This document shows, piece after piece, positions 8,013 to 17,252 of a DNA stretch of 64,000 nt (position 1 is the stretch's first letter; every line of letters starts with the position of its first letter). The position numbers and the translations under genes were made by a program. Below the pieces are notes generated by a model. That model searched no databases. It worked only from the letters and a program-made list of their open reading frames with translations, and was not told where the DNA came from. This DNA comes from Clostridium sp. UBA4108 (GTDB lineage: Bacteria; Bacillota; Clostridia; Clostridiales; Clostridiaceae): the NCBI GenBank assembly GCA_002381695.1, contig DFXM01000001.1, forward strand, positions 62,001 through 126,000, given 5' to 3'.

Positions 8013-10187
8013 ATGATTGAGAAATTGATAGAAAAAATTAATAGCAATTGTCATAATGTGGATATTGATTTTATTAAGAAGGCCTATGAATTTGCTGTAG
8101 AAGCTCATAAGAATCAGAAAAGAGAATCTGGAGAACCCTATGTAATACATCCACTAGAAGTAGCATGTATTTTAGCAGAATTGGGACTTGATACATCAAC
8201 TATTGCAGCAGGATTTTTACATGATGTTATAGAGGACACGGAATATACATATGAGCAGGTTTGTGAGATTTTTTCAGTAGAAGTAGCCAATTTAGTAGAA
8301 GGGGTATCTAAATTAGAAAAAATTAGATATAAAACTAAAGAAGAACAACAAGCTGACAATGTTAGAAAGATGCTTTTAGCTATGGCCAAGGATATAAGAG
8401 TTATACTTATTAAACTTGCGGATAGATTACATAATATGCGTACATTAAAATATACTCCTGAGAATAAACAAAAGGAGAAAGCAAAAGAAACTTTAGATAT
8501 TTACGCACCTTTAGCCCATAGACTTGGAATATCAAAAATTAAGTGGGAATTAGAGGATTTAGCTTTAAGATATTTGAATCCAACAGAATATTATGATTTA
8601 GTAAGACTTATATCGGAGAAGCGAGTAGAGAGAGAGGAGCAGATTAGTCATATTATTTCTCAACTTAAATTAAATCTTAACATGGTTGGAATAAAAGCAG
8701 ATATAGAAGGAAGACCAAAGCATTTTTATAGTATTTATAGAAAGATGATAAATAAAAATAAATCTATAGATCAAATATTTGATCTAACGGCGGTTAGAAT
8801 TCTAGTAGATGACATAGGTTCATGTTACGCTGCATTGGGAATTGTACACACTATGTATAAGCCTATACCAGGAAGGTTTAAGGATTATATTGCTATGCCT
8901 AAGCCTAATATGTATCAGTCTCTTCATTCTACAGTAATAGGGCCGTTTGGGAAGCCTTTTGAGATTCAAATAAGAACCTATGACATGCACAAAACTGCAG
9001 AATATGGTATAGCAGCCCATTGGAAGTACAAAGAAAACGGTGGAGAAGGAGAAAGCACTTCTTTAGATTCTAAGTTATCTTGGCTTAGAGAGATGTTAGA
9101 GTGGCAAGGCGAAACCGTCGATGCAGAAGAATTTATGGAAGGGTTCAAAATAGATTTATTTTCTGATGAAGTTTTTGTATTTACTCCGAGGGGAGATGTT
9201 ATTAATTTACCTAATAATTCTACCCCTATAGATTTTGCCTATGCTATACATACAGATGTAGGACATAAATGTGCTGGTGCAAAGGTAAATGGTAAAATAA
9301 CTAATTTGGACTATAAATTAAAAACTGGAGAAATTGTAGAGATAATTACTTCTCCTAATTCTAAAGGGCCAAGAAGAGACTGGCTTGCTATTGCAAAGAG
9401 TAATCAAGCAAAAAGCAAAATAAAAGCTTGGTTTAAAAAGGCTAATAGAGAAGAGACCGTAGAAAAGGGGAAAGAATTAGTAGATAAAGAATGTAAAAAG
9501 TATGGATATGCATTCTCTGTTATCTTTAAGGAAGAGGTACTAGAGAAAATATTAAGAAGATATAACTTAAGAACTATTGAAGACTTATATAATGCTGTAG
9601 GGGTTGGAGATTTAAATCCTGGTAACATGATATATAAGTTAAAGGAAGCTTATGAAAAGGATAAACAAAAAAGTAATCCAGTTAACGTAGAAGAGGTCAT
9701 TAAAAAAGAACCTGTTAAAAAACATAATAATAGTAGCTACTCTGGAATTAATGTTAAAGGAACCACAAATATACAAATTAGATTTGCAAAATGCTGTAGT
9801 CCAGTACCAGGGGATGATATAGTTGGCTATATAACTAAAGGTAAAGGTGTCTCTATTCATAGAACTGATTGTAAAAACCTTATGAATCTTAAGAATGAGG
9901 AGCCTTATAAGATAATTGAAGTAACCTGGGGAGATGAAAAAGGAGAAAGCTATATTGCAGATATACAAATAAGATCAGAAGATAGAATGGGACTTTTGAC
10001 AGAGGTAATAGAAGAAGTATCTATCTTAAAAACTAATATATTATCAATTAATGCAAAAGCAAATAAAAATGGTGAGGCAATAGTTAATTTAAAAGTAACT
10101 ATAAGAGATATTGCTCATCTTAAGCAAATTTTAGCTAAGTTGAAAAAGTTAGAAGGTGTTAAAGATGTGTATAGGAAGAAACATTAA
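8013..10187 (+). CDS. relA: Bifunctional (p)ppGpp synthetase/hydrolase
   Basis: This long RSH protein makes and degrades the alarmone (p)ppGpp in the stringent response. Domains in order are an HD hydrolase (His70-Asp71 in FLHDVIEDT, intact), a synthetase domain with RPKHFYSIYRKM and YQSLHSTVIG, a TGS domain (VFVFTPRGDVINLP), a zinc-finger/CC region with AKCCSPVPGDDIVGY, and a C-terminal ACT domain. At 724 residues it matches bifunctional Rel of Firmicutes. I choose the ATG at 8013 with GGAG at 8001-8004; the GTG at 8004 overlaps that site. It is followed by dtd, as in Bacillus. Confidence 0.98.
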   Translation: MIEKLIEKINSNCHNVDIDFIKKAYEFAVEAHKNQKRESGEPYVIHPLEVACILAELGLDTSTIAAGFLHDVIEDTEYTYEQVCEIFSVEVANLVEGVSKLEKIRYKTKEEQQADNVRKMLLAMAKDIRVILIKLADRLHNMRTLKYTPENKQKEKAKETLDIYAPLAHRLGISKIKWELEDLALRYLNPTEYYDLVRLISEKRVEREEQISHIISQLKLNLNMVGIKADIEGRPKHFYSIYRKMINKNKSIDQIFDLTAVRILVDDIGSCYAALGIVHTMYKPIPGRFKDYIAMPKPNMYQSLHSTVIGPFGKPFEIQIRTYDMHKTAEYGIAAHWKYKENGGEGESTSLDSKLSWLREMLEWQGETVDAEEFMEGFKIDLFSDEVFVFTPRGDVINLPNNSTPIDFAYAIHTDVGHKCAGAKVNGKITNLDYKLKTGEIVEIITSPNSKGPRRDWLAIAKSNQAKSKIKAWFKKANREETVEKGKELVDKECKKYGYAFSVIFKEEVLEKILRRYNLRTIEDLYNAVGVGDLNPGNMIYKLKEAYEKDKQKSNPVNVEEVIKKEPVKKHNNSSYSGINVKGTTNIQIRFAKCCSPVPGDDIVGYITKGKGVSIHRTDCKNLMNLKNEEPYKIIEVTWGDEKGESYIADIQIRSEDRMGLLTEVIEEVSILKTNILSINAKANKNGEAIVNLKVTIRDIAHLKQILAKLKKLEGVKDVYRKKH

Positions 10188-10204
10188 AGAGGAGGGTTTT
10201 TATT

Positions 10205-10654
10205 ATGAGAGCTGTAGTGCAAAGGGTTACTTCTTCAAGTGTAGAGGTTGAAGGCAATATTATTGGAAAAATTGGTAAAGGATTAAATGTGCTTATTGGA
10301 ATAAGTAAAGAAGATACTAAAGAGGATATAGAATACATAGTAAGAAAAATTGTAGGAATGAGAATTTTTGAAGATGAAAATGATAAAATGAACTATTCTA
10401 TTCAAGATATAGGTGGAGAATTACTTTTAATATCTCAATTTACTTTGTATGGAGATTGCCGTAAGGGAAAGAGACCAGATTTTATGAAGGCCCAAGGTGG
10501 AGAAGAAGCTAAAAAACTTTATGATGAATTGATAGCGGCATTTAAAAAAGAAATTTCTAAGGTGGAAACTGGAGAGTTCGGTGCAGATATGAAGGTTAAT
10601 ATAGTAAATGATGGGCCAGTTACCTTGCTTTTAGAGAGCAAGAAAGATTTTTAA
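10205..10654 (+). CDS. dtd: D-aminoacyl-tRNA deacylase
   Basis: Dtd removes D-amino acids wrongly attached to tRNA and also clears glycine from tRNA-Ala. The 149-residue length is standard. It carries the two cross-subunit active-site motifs, SQFTLYGDC (canonical SQFTL) and NDGPVTLLLES (the NxGPxT motif). The gene lies 17 bases after relA with a GAGGAGG ribosome site, so the pair is probably co-transcribed. D-amino acid editing fits a cell that makes D-ornithine and D-alanine in its ornithine pathway, although dtd is widespread anyway. Confidence 0.98.
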   Translation: MRAVVQRVTSSSVEVEGNIIGKIGKGLNVLIGISKEDTKEDIEYIVRKIVGMRIFEDENDKMNYSIQDIGGELLLISQFTLYGDCRKGKRPDFMKAQGGEEAKKLYDELIAAFKKEISKVETGEFGADMKVNIVNDGPVTLLLESKKDF

Positions 10655-10722
10655 AAATTAAGTGATGAATAAAAAGAAGTTTATATTAAGTATATATCAA
10701 GAAAACTTTTAGAGGTGAAACT

Positions 10723-11325
10723 ATGATTATAAAAAGATTAATGGCAGGAGTATATGGAGCAAACTGCTATATTGTGATGGATGAAAATACTAAAGAGGCT
10801 GTAGTCCTTGACCCAGGAGGAGATGTGGATGATGTAGAAATTGAATTAAAAAACCTTGGGGCTAGTGTTAAGTATATCATATTAACTCATGGACATTTTG
10901 ATCATACCACAGGAGTACAAAGCTTGAAGCATATAACTAAAGCATTGGTTGCAATTGGAGAAAAGGATAATCAAATGATTCTAAGTGGAGCACAATACTA
11001 TGGTCCACTTATAGAAGGTGGAGCAGATATATGTTTAAAGCATAAAGATATTATAAATTTTGGCCAATGTACTATGGAAGTCATAGAAACTCCAGGGCAT
11101 ACGCCAGGTGGAATATGTCTAAAAATAGGAGATTTTTTATTTACAGGAGATACTTTATTTAAACATTCTATAGGACGAAGCGATTTACTTGGAGGCGATC
11201 ATTCTACCTTAATTAATGGAATTAAAACTAACCTTATGTGTCTAGAGGATCATATAGTGGTTTATCCTGGTCATGGACCAAGTAGTGCCATAGGAGATGA
11301 AAGAAGGTATAATCCATTTTTATAG
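10723..11325 (+). CDS. Metallo-beta-lactamase fold hydrolase (glyoxalase II-like)
   Basis: This is a 200-residue metallo-hydrolase with the metal-binding motif THGHFDHTTG (HxHxDH), a later metal His in ETPGHTPGG, the bridging Asp in LFTGDTLF and the last His in VYPGHGP. This is the short YqgX/GloB-like group, which hydrolyses thioesters such as S-lactoylglutathione or related substrates; most clostridia lack glutathione, so the real substrate is uncertain. The ribosome site GAGGTG precedes the ATG. It lies between dtd and hemZ, a conserved clostridial neighbourhood. Confidence 0.9.
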   Translation: MIIKRLMAGVYGANCYIVMDENTKEAVVLDPGGDVDDVEIELKNLGASVKYIILTHGHFDHTTGVQSLKHITKALVAIGEKDNQMILSGAQYYGPLIEGGADICLKHKDIINFGQCTMEVIETPGHTPGGICLKIGDFLFTGDTLFKHSIGRSDLLGGDHSTLINGIKTNLMCLEDHIVVYPGHGPSSAIGDERRYNPFL

Positions 11326-11359
11326 GCCATATTGAACATAGCAAAGGATTTGATGAATA

Positions 11360-12808
11360 GTGGCGCAGATTGAAAGTAATGTAAAAATATATTTAAATGA
11401 CTTGAATTTTAGATATGATGTTTTTCAGATGGTGAATTTATTTTTCAATTTTATTCATATAGAATTTGTTGAGAATAATGGTGATATAAATATTGAGATT
11501 AACGATAATCTTATATTAATAAAGGGTTATGGAAAAGAAGAAAAACATTATATGAATGGGGAATATAAATTAAAAGAAGAAGTTAGAAAGATTGTATTTA
11601 ACTTTCTTAAACATCATACAGGTAAGATTTTACCATGGGGAACTTTAGTGGGAATAAGGCCTTCTAAAAAGGCACTAGATTTATTAGAGAGTGGTGCTAC
11701 GGAGGAAGAAATTATTACTAATTTTAAAGATAGGCATGAGACCAAGAAAGAAAAAGCCCAACTATGCATTGATGTAGCAAAATATGAAAAAAATATCGTA
11801 AATAAGGATAAAAATATAATAAGTGTATACATAGGAATGCCTTTTTGTCCAACAAGATGCGTATATTGTTCTTTTACTTCTAATCCAATAAGTGCTTGTA
11901 AATCTATAGTAAAAGACTATTTACAATGTCTTTGGAAAGAAATAGATGAGATAAGTAAATACATAAATTCAAAAGAGCTTGTAATTGAAAATGTTTATTT
12001 TGGTGGGGGAACACCAACTTCTGTAAATGATGAAGAATTTCATTATATTATGAGTAAGATATATAATAGCTTTGTGGTCAATAAGGGAATAAAAGAGTTT
12101 ACTGTGGAATGTGGAAGGGCTGATAGCATAACGTTAAAGAAGCTTAATACCATGAGAGAATATAAGGTAGATAGAATCAGTATTAATCCACAATCTATGA
12201 ATGATAATACTTTAAAAAATATTGGAAGAAATCATAATTCGAAGGATGTAGAAGAAAAATTCAAGATGGCTAGAGAACTTGGATTTGACAATATCAATAT
12301 GGACATTATAGTAGGATTACCAGGGGAAACATTAGTACATATAGAGAACACATGTAGTAAAATTAAAAATTTACGACCAGATAGCATAACAGTTCATGGA
12401 ATGTCTATAAAGCGAGCATCAAAATTATATGAAAACTTAATTAATAATGAAAAATTTAAAATACCAGATCAAGAAGAATTGAATGAAATGTATGAAGCTA
12501 CTGTAAATTTGGCAAAAGAATTAAATATGATTCCATACTATATGTATAGACAAAAAAATATGGTAGGAAATATGGAAAATGTAGGATATGCATTGAATGG
12601 TAAGGAATGTATATATAATATACAGATGATAGAAGAAAAGCAAACCATAGCAGCACTAGGAGCAGATGCTGTATCTAAGGTTGTATTTTTAGAAGAAGAT
12701 AGAATTGAACGATTTGGAAATATAAAAGATGTAAGAGAGTATAATAAGAGAATTGATGAGATGATTGAAAAAAAACTTCAACTTTTATATACTTTATATG
12801 GATGTTAG
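11360..12808 (+). CDS. hemZ: HemZ-type radical SAM protein (coproporphyrinogen III dehydrogenase-like)
   Basis: This 482-residue radical SAM protein has a long N-terminal extension (LNFRYDVFQMVNLFF is typical of HemZ), the cluster motif CPTRCVYC in MPFCPTRCVYCSFTSN, GGGTPTS for SAM binding, and the HemN-like segment GLPGETLVHI. HemZ is annotated as an oxygen-independent coproporphyrinogen III dehydrogenase, but many clostridial members occur in cells with little haem, so the true substrate is open. The start is a GTG with a weak AAAGGA site 11 bases away, the least certain point. In related genomes hisS usually follows; here it does not. Confidence 0.88.
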   Translation: MAQIESNVKIYLNDLNFRYDVFQMVNLFFNFIHIEFVENNGDINIEINDNLILIKGYGKEEKHYMNGEYKLKEEVRKIVFNFLKHHTGKILPWGTLVGIRPSKKALDLLESGATEEEIITNFKDRHETKKEKAQLCIDVAKYEKNIVNKDKNIISVYIGMPFCPTRCVYCSFTSNPISACKSIVKDYLQCLWKEIDEISKYINSKELVIENVYFGGGTPTSVNDEEFHYIMSKIYNSFVVNKGIKEFTVECGRADSITLKKLNTMREYKVDRISINPQSMNDNTLKNIGRNHNSKDVEEKFKMARELGFDNINMDIIVGLPGETLVHIENTCSKIKNLRPDSITVHGMSIKRASKLYENLINNEKFKIPDQEELNEMYEATVNLAKELNMIPYYMYRQKNMVGNMENVGYALNGKECIYNIQMIEEKQTIAALGADAVSKVVFLEEDRIERFGNIKDVREYNKRIDEMIEKKLQLLYTLYGC

Positions 12809-12836
12809 AAAAGATAAACAATATTAACTTTAATGA

Positions 12837-12932
12837 AAAATTGCTAAATTAAAGAGAATGAGTAATGGTGAGTTTATAAAAGCTTCATTAGATGGCTTAA
12901 ACTCTTTGGTAGATGTAATAAAAATTCTTTAA
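12837..12932 (+). other. Possible gene remnant or very short peptide before aspS
   Basis: The only open stretch in the 142 bases between hemZ and aspS reads K-I-A-K-L-K-R then an ATG at 12858 and 24 codons to a TAA. The residue mix (GEFIKASLDGLNSLVDVIK) looks like the end of a helical protein more than random sequence. There is no clear ribosome site. I do not recognise it. It may be a decayed fragment left when a gene between hemZ and aspS was lost, or chance. Confidence 0.2.
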
Positions 12933-12950
12933 TAAAGAGGAGGAATAATA

Positions 12951-14738
12951 ATGGGTGAGTCACTTAATGGCTTAAAAAGAACCATAATGTGTGGTGAACT
13001 TAGAGAAGATAATATTTCTCAAAGAGTTACCGTAATGGGATGGGTTCAAAGAAAGAGAAACTTAGGAAGTCTAGTTTTTATAGATTTAAGAGATAGAACT
13101 GGAATTTTACAGGTGGTATTTGGAGAAGAAATAAATAAAGAGGTTTTTGAGAAAGCAGATCTTGCAAAATCAGAGTATTGTATAGCTGTTTCTGGAGAGA
13201 TTATAAAAAGACAGTCTCCAAATGAGAATCTTCCAACAGGTATGGTGGAGCTAAAAGGAGAGTCTATAAAAATACTTTCAGAATCTGAGACACCTCCAAT
13301 ATATATAAAAGAAGATTTAGATGCAGGTGAAAATATTAGGTTAAAATATAGATATTTAGATTTAAGAAGACCAGATATGCAGAAAATATTAATGATAAGA
13401 CATAAGGCTTCTAAAATAGTAAGAGATTATCTAGATGATAATGGTTTTCTAGAAATTGAAACTCCTATGCTTACAAAAAGTACTCCAGAAGGTGCCAGAG
13501 ATTACTTAGTTCCAAGCAGAAATTATCCAGGGATGTTTTATGCACTTCCACAATCACCACAGATATTTAAACAATTATTGATGGTATCAGGCTATGACAA
13601 GTACTTCCAAATAGTTAAATGTTTTAGAGATGAGGATTTAAGAGCAAATAGACAGCCTGAATTTACTCAAATTGATCTTGAGATGAGCTTTGTTGAGATG
13701 AATGATGTTATAGCTTTAAACGAAGGATTAATTCAAAGGGTATTTAAAGAAATATTAGATGTGGATGTAAAACTTCCTATTAAGAGAATGCCTTATGCTG
13801 AAGCCATGAGTAAGTATGGTAGCGATAAGCCAGATTTAAGATTTGGAATGGAAATACAAAATATCACTGAAATTGTCAAAGATAGTGAATTTGGAGTATT
13901 TAAAAATGCAATAGATAATGGTGGCTCAGTAAGAGCAATAGTAGCTGAGAACTGCGGAGATATGGGAAGAAAGAAGATTGATAAACTTGGTGAGTTTGTT
14001 AAAACCTATAAGGCAAAAGGTCTTGCATGGATAGCCTATAAAGAAGAAGAGATAAAATCTCCAATAGCTAAATTCTTTACTGAAGAAGAGATGAAAAATA
14101 TTTTAGATACTGCAGGAGCTAAGGTTGGAGATTTAGTTTTAATAGTTGCAGACAATGATAATGTAGTTCTTCAATCCTTAGGGGCATTGAGACTAGAACT
14201 TGCAAAGGAAATGGAGCTATTAAAAGATAATAAGGAATTTAACTTTGTATGGATTACTGAGTTCCCACTGCTAGAGTTTGACGAAGAAGAAAATAGATAT
14301 GTAGCTTTACATCATCCGTTTACATCACCTATGGATGAGGACTTGCATCTATTAGATACAGATCCTAAAAATGCTAGAGCCAAAGCTTATGATATAGTAT
14401 TAAATGGTGAAGAGTTAGGTGGAGGAAGTATAAGAATTCATAATACTTCACTTCAACAGAAGATGTTTAATCTTTTAGGATTTACAGATGAAAGTGCATG
14501 GGAGAGATTCGGATTCTTATTAGAAGCATTTAAATATGGACCACCACCACATGGAGGATTGGCATATGGTCTCGATAGAATGGTAATGTTTTTAGCAGGG
14601 ACAGATAACATTAAAGATGTTATAGCATTCCCTAAAAATCAAAATGCATTCTGTCCAATGAGTGAAGCTCCAAACAAAGTAGAAGATAAACAGCTTAAAG
14701 AACTAGGTATTGATATAACTAAAGAAGATAATAAATAA
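12951..14738 (+). CDS. aspS: Aspartyl-tRNA synthetase
   Basis: This class II synthetase charges tRNA-Asp (or both Asp and Asn tRNAs if GatCAB is used; not decidable here). At 595 residues it is the bacterial form: an N-terminal OB domain (VTVMGWVQRKRNLGSLVFIDLRDR), the catalytic core with motif 2 FRDEDLRANRQPEFTQ, the inserted GAD domain, and motif 3 GGLAYGLDRMVM. The ribosome site AGAGGAGG precedes the ATG. No hisS lies upstream, which differs from the common hisS-aspS pair. Confidence 0.98.
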   Translation: MGESLNGLKRTIMCGELREDNISQRVTVMGWVQRKRNLGSLVFIDLRDRTGILQVVFGEEINKEVFEKADLAKSEYCIAVSGEIIKRQSPNENLPTGMVELKGESIKILSESETPPIYIKEDLDAGENIRLKYRYLDLRRPDMQKILMIRHKASKIVRDYLDDNGFLEIETPMLTKSTPEGARDYLVPSRNYPGMFYALPQSPQIFKQLLMVSGYDKYFQIVKCFRDEDLRANRQPEFTQIDLEMSFVEMNDVIALNEGLIQRVFKEILDVDVKLPIKRMPYAEAMSKYGSDKPDLRFGMEIQNITEIVKDSEFGVFKNAIDNGGSVRAIVAENCGDMGRKKIDKLGEFVKTYKAKGLAWIAYKEEEIKSPIAKFFTEEEMKNILDTAGAKVGDLVLIVADNDNVVLQSLGALRLELAKEMELLKDNKEFNFVWITEFPLLEFDEEENRYVALHHPFTSPMDEDLHLLDTDPKNARAKAYDIVLNGEELGGGSIRIHNTSLQQKMFNLLGFTDESAWERFGFLLEAFKYGPPPHGGLAYGLDRMVMFLAGTDNIKDVIAFPKNQNAFCPMSEAPNKVEDKQLKELGIDITKEDNK

Positions 14739-14803
14739 GAATATAAAGAATTATACTGGACACACTATTATTAGAAAATATTTGATGTATTTTAAGATAT
14801 AAA

Positions 14804-14832
14804 TTGCAATTTAGTGGGATGTGCTATATAAT
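14804..14832 (+). promoter_or_regulatory. Sigma-A promoter of the small RNA after aspS
   Basis: TTGCAA (14804-14809), a 17-base spacer and a perfect TATAAT (14827-14832). It is about 65 bases after aspS and directs transcription into the structured RNA from about base 14839. Confidence 0.8.
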
Positions 14833-14838
14833 GTAATA

Positions 14839-15088
14839 TATAGTTGATAAATAATCTGCTGTGTACGTGGAAATGGTTTATGTTGAGCCAACATATTGAA
14901 ATATTGGAAGAAGCTCTTTTTGTGGAGTGTTGACCTATTACGACTGTTTAATGGGTACCAGAAAGAAAAAGGCAATTCCACCCGTAGGAGAACGGGTTCA
15001 AATATACCATGGATACGGCACGGCGGTATATCAAAATTTTTTAGATTTAAACTAAGAGTAGATACTATGTTTAGTATTTACTCTTTTT
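14839..15088 (+). ncRNA. ssrS: Structured small RNA, probable 6S RNA
   Basis: A consensus promoter at one end and a strong terminator at the other frame about 250 bases with no credible gene. The ends pair: CTGCTGTGT (14856-14864) with GCACGGCGG (15018-15026), nine pairs including G-U, then ATGGT (14873-14877) with ACCAT (15006-15010). Inside are a hairpin at 14885-14916, a stem GTGGA/TCCAC (14922/14977) topped by CCTATTA/TAATGGG (14934/14949), and a GC-rich hairpin CCCGT/ACGGG (14981/14992). A long closed rod with an open middle and a hairpin on its 3' side fits Firmicute 6S RNA, which binds RNA polymerase. B. subtilis also has its 6S-1 gene beside aspS. There is no SRP, tmRNA or RNase P signature. 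Bases 15093-15296, up to ybaK, are AT-rich and I see nothing else in them. Confidence 0.6.
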
Positions 15089-15090
15089 AT
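15054..15090 (+). terminator. Terminator of the small RNA
   Basis: AAGAGTAGATACT (15054-15066) pairs with AGTATTTACTCTT (15073-15085), 13 pairs with one G-T and a 6-base loop, ending in a five-T run. Confidence 0.85.
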
Positions 15091-15296
15091 GTTTTCGATA
15101 TAGAGTTGAATAAATAATGATTAATGAACAGTATTTACTTAATAATATAGAAAAATAACAAAATTTTAAAAATATCTCTACTTTAATATAGTATTGATAA
15201 TGTATAGTTCTAGAATCAAAAACTATTTAAAATAAAGTTTTAAATATAAATAGTATAAGTGTGAATATAAAATAATGAATAATTAGGAGGAATACT

Positions 15297-15773
15297 ATGG
15301 GATTTCAGAAGACTAATGCCATGAGAATAATTGATAATAATGATATATTTTATAGAGTTTTAACATATGACAATAAAGATGGCAAGATAGATGGAATATC
15401 AGTAGCTAGTAAAATTAACAAACGGGCTGAGGAGGTATATAAGACACTAGTACTTCAAGGAAATAGCAAAGAAATTTATGTGTTTGTAATTCCGGTAGAC
15501 AAAGAATTAGATTTAAAGAAAGCTGCAAAAGTCATTGGAGAAAAAAAAGTAGATATGATAGCAGTTAGTGATATAAATAAATACACAGGATATATAAGAG
15601 GAGGATGTTCACCTATAGGCATGAAAAAGAAGTATAGAACTATTATATATAGAGGGGCTAAGAATTTAAATACTATGATTATAAGTGGTGGGAAAATTGG
15701 AATTCAAATAGAGATTTCACCGATGGATTTAGCCAATGTAGTTGATGGTAACTTTGAAGATATAATAAAATAA
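15297..15773 (+). CDS. ybaK: YbaK/EbsC-family aminoacyl-tRNA deacylase (Cys-tRNA(Pro) type)
   Basis: This 158-residue editing protein is predicted to hydrolyse Cys-tRNA(Pro) or related mischarged tRNAs. The start MGFQKTNAMRIIDNNDI is close to the YbaK N terminus, the catalytic Lys lies in the AAKVIGEKKVDMI region, and YIRGGCSPIGMKKKY is the family signature loop (GGxSPxG). The ribosome site TAGGAGG precedes the ATG. It is a single-gene unit, ending in a terminator shared with the - strand genes that follow. Confidence 0.93.
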   Translation: MGFQKTNAMRIIDNNDIFYRVLTYDNKDGKIDGISVASKINKRAEEVYKTLVLQGNSKEIYVFVIPVDKELDLKKAAKVIGEKKVDMIAVSDINKYTGYIRGGCSPIGMKKKYRTIIYRGAKNLNTMIISGGKIGIQIEISPMDLANVVDGNFEDIIK

Positions 15774-15806
15774 CCCAGAGAATAAAACTCACTGGGTTAT
15801 TTTATT
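15769..15806. terminator. Bidirectional terminator between ybaK and the exporter genes
   Basis: AATAACCCAG (15769-15778) pairs with CTGGGTTATT (15792-15801), with T-rich flank on the + side and A/T-rich flank on the other. It lies between convergent genes and overlaps the ybaK stop. Confidence 0.8.
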
Positions 15807-16266
15807 ATTTATTATTACCTTTATGTAATTTCAGCTTGCTTATTGCAATAATTTTATTTAGGAGCCTACTAAGGGTAGAAACAAATATTATTCCTACAGC
15901 GAGAGCACCAGCTTGAGATAGAGTCTCTATTCCAGTTGTTAAGGACTTGTTCACATCTCCTAAAACTGCTTCAAAAATAGTATAATACATACCGCTACCA
16001 GGGACTAGTGGAATCAGCGCACATACTAAGAATACAGTAACTGGATTTTTAAGAATTCTAGCACATATCTCTGCATAGATACTAATAGCTATGGAGGCTA
16101 CAAATAGGGCACTTATAGCAGAATTAAAATTAGCATTTATAAGAGCATAAAAATACCACCCAATACCTCCTCCTATGGCAGAAAATATTAGGTTTTTATC
16201 TCTAACATTAAATAAAAATCCAAAACCTAAGGAACTAATGAAGGCCCAAAATATATTACTATACAT
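15805..16266 (-). CDS. Threonine/serine exporter, C-terminal-half protein (ThrE_2 type)
   Basis: This 153-residue protein has four to five membrane helices and the ThrE_2/DUF3815 pattern: SSLGFGFLFNVR near the start, GGGIGWYFYAL, and IPLVPGSGMYYT, a conserved loop. It is the small partner of a split ThrE exporter; the larger half is the upstream gene 17 bases away, so they are one - strand operon. ThrE exports threonine and serine in actinobacteria; the substrate here is not proven. It stands beside an amino-acid catabolism cluster, but no shared regulation is visible. Confidence 0.88.
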   Translation of the reverse strand: MYSNIFWAFISSLGFGFLFNVRDKNLIFSAIGGGIGWYFYALINANFNSAISALFVASIAISIYAEICARILKNPVTVFLVCALIPLVPGSGMYYTIFEAVLGDVNKSLTTGIETLSQAGALAVGIIFVSTLSRLLNKIIAISKLKLHKGNNK

Positions 16267-16283
16267 TATTAATAAAAACCTCC

Positions 16284-17039
16284 TTAATATAGAAATCCAA
16301 ACTTTAATACAAAACCTGCACCTATAGCTATAGCACCGGCAACTAAAATTGCTTCTAGAGCTCTAGATAGACCTGAGAGCAAATCACCTGCAATGGTATC
16401 TCTTATAGCATTAGTGATTAAGAGACCAGGAACTAGAAGCATGATGGACCCTATTATAATCTTATCTTCATGAAATGTAGGAGCTATACGTGCAAAAAAT
16501 AGTCCTATAGTGGCTGCAATGGTACCACCAGCTACATTTATAAAAAAGCTATTTACATCAAATCTAGATAATAGCGAACAAACAAAATTAATCAACATAC
16601 CAGCAAAAAAAGCTACTACAAAATCACCTAAACTTCCATTAAATAATAGAGTAAATGCAGAGGTAGTTACTCCAGCAAAAAACATTTTTATTCCATTACT
16701 ATAGGTAGGATAATTTTTTATATACTTAAGTTCAAAGGCTAAATCTTGTAATGACATAGGAGATTTTTGAATCCTTCTAGATAAGTCATTTACCATTGAA
16801 ACCTTTTGAAGATCTGTAGTACGTGAAGTAATACGCTTTATTACAGTGGTAGATTCTCCACCAATATAAGTTATTGAGGTCATAATTATTGTTGGTGAAA
16901 CAAAGCTTTCAGTTGTTTTTATATTATAGGAGGAGCAAATCATAGAGATAGTCTGTTCAACTCTATAAGTTTCACCACCATTTTCAAGCATTATTTTTCC
17001 GGCTTCTGCAGCAAGATGAACTATGCTAGAATCATTCAT
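16284..17039 (-). CDS. Threonine/serine exporter, N-terminal-half protein (ThrE/DUF1212 type)
   Basis: This 251-residue larger half of a split ThrE-type exporter has a cytoplasmic N-terminal domain (HLAAEAGKIMLENGGETYRVE, a DUF1212 signature) followed by about five membrane helices from residue ~115. I choose the ATG complementary to 17037-17039 because GAAAGGAG lies 8 bases upstream; a TTG six codons earlier sits on that site. It runs away from the sigma-54 activator, leaving a 213-base shared upstream region. Confidence 0.9.
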   Translation of the reverse strand: MNDSSIVHLAAEAGKIMLENGGETYRVEQTISMICSSYNIKTTESFVSPTIIMTSITYIGGESTTVIKRITSRTTDLQKVSMVNDLSRRIQKSPMSLQDLAFELKYIKNYPTYSNGIKMFFAGVTTSAFTLLFNGSLGDFVVAFFAGMLINFVCSLLSRFDVNSFFINVAGGTIAATIGLFFARIAPTFHEDKIIIGSIMLLVPGLLITNAIRDTIAGDLLSGLSRALEAILVAGAIAIGAGFVLKFGFLY

Positions 17040-17252
17040 TATATACTCTCCTTTCAAGATGGTATGATTTCTATAGTCAACAATACAATATTATTATATA
17101 TCAAAAACCTTATCCAGTGAATTTATAGAATATTTAGATTAATTTTCTTGTTAATCAATTTACACACATTAAAAAATTATTTATGATATAAATATAGTAT
17201 GTGTTAAGAATAATAAACTCATAACTTCATTATGTATCATGGGGTGTTAAAG

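Noticed and set aside
14839..15088. SRP RNA, tmRNA or T-box leader as identity of the RNA after aspS
   Set aside because: No GGAAG/AGCAGC SRP loop, no tRNA-like ends or tag frame, and no T-box sequence; the next gene is ybaK, not a synthetase.
14896..15117. A 73-codon open frame on the + strand inside the RNA after aspS
   Set aside because: It lies across paired helices and the terminator of the small RNA, has no ribosome site, and its composition is unlike the neighbours' proteins.
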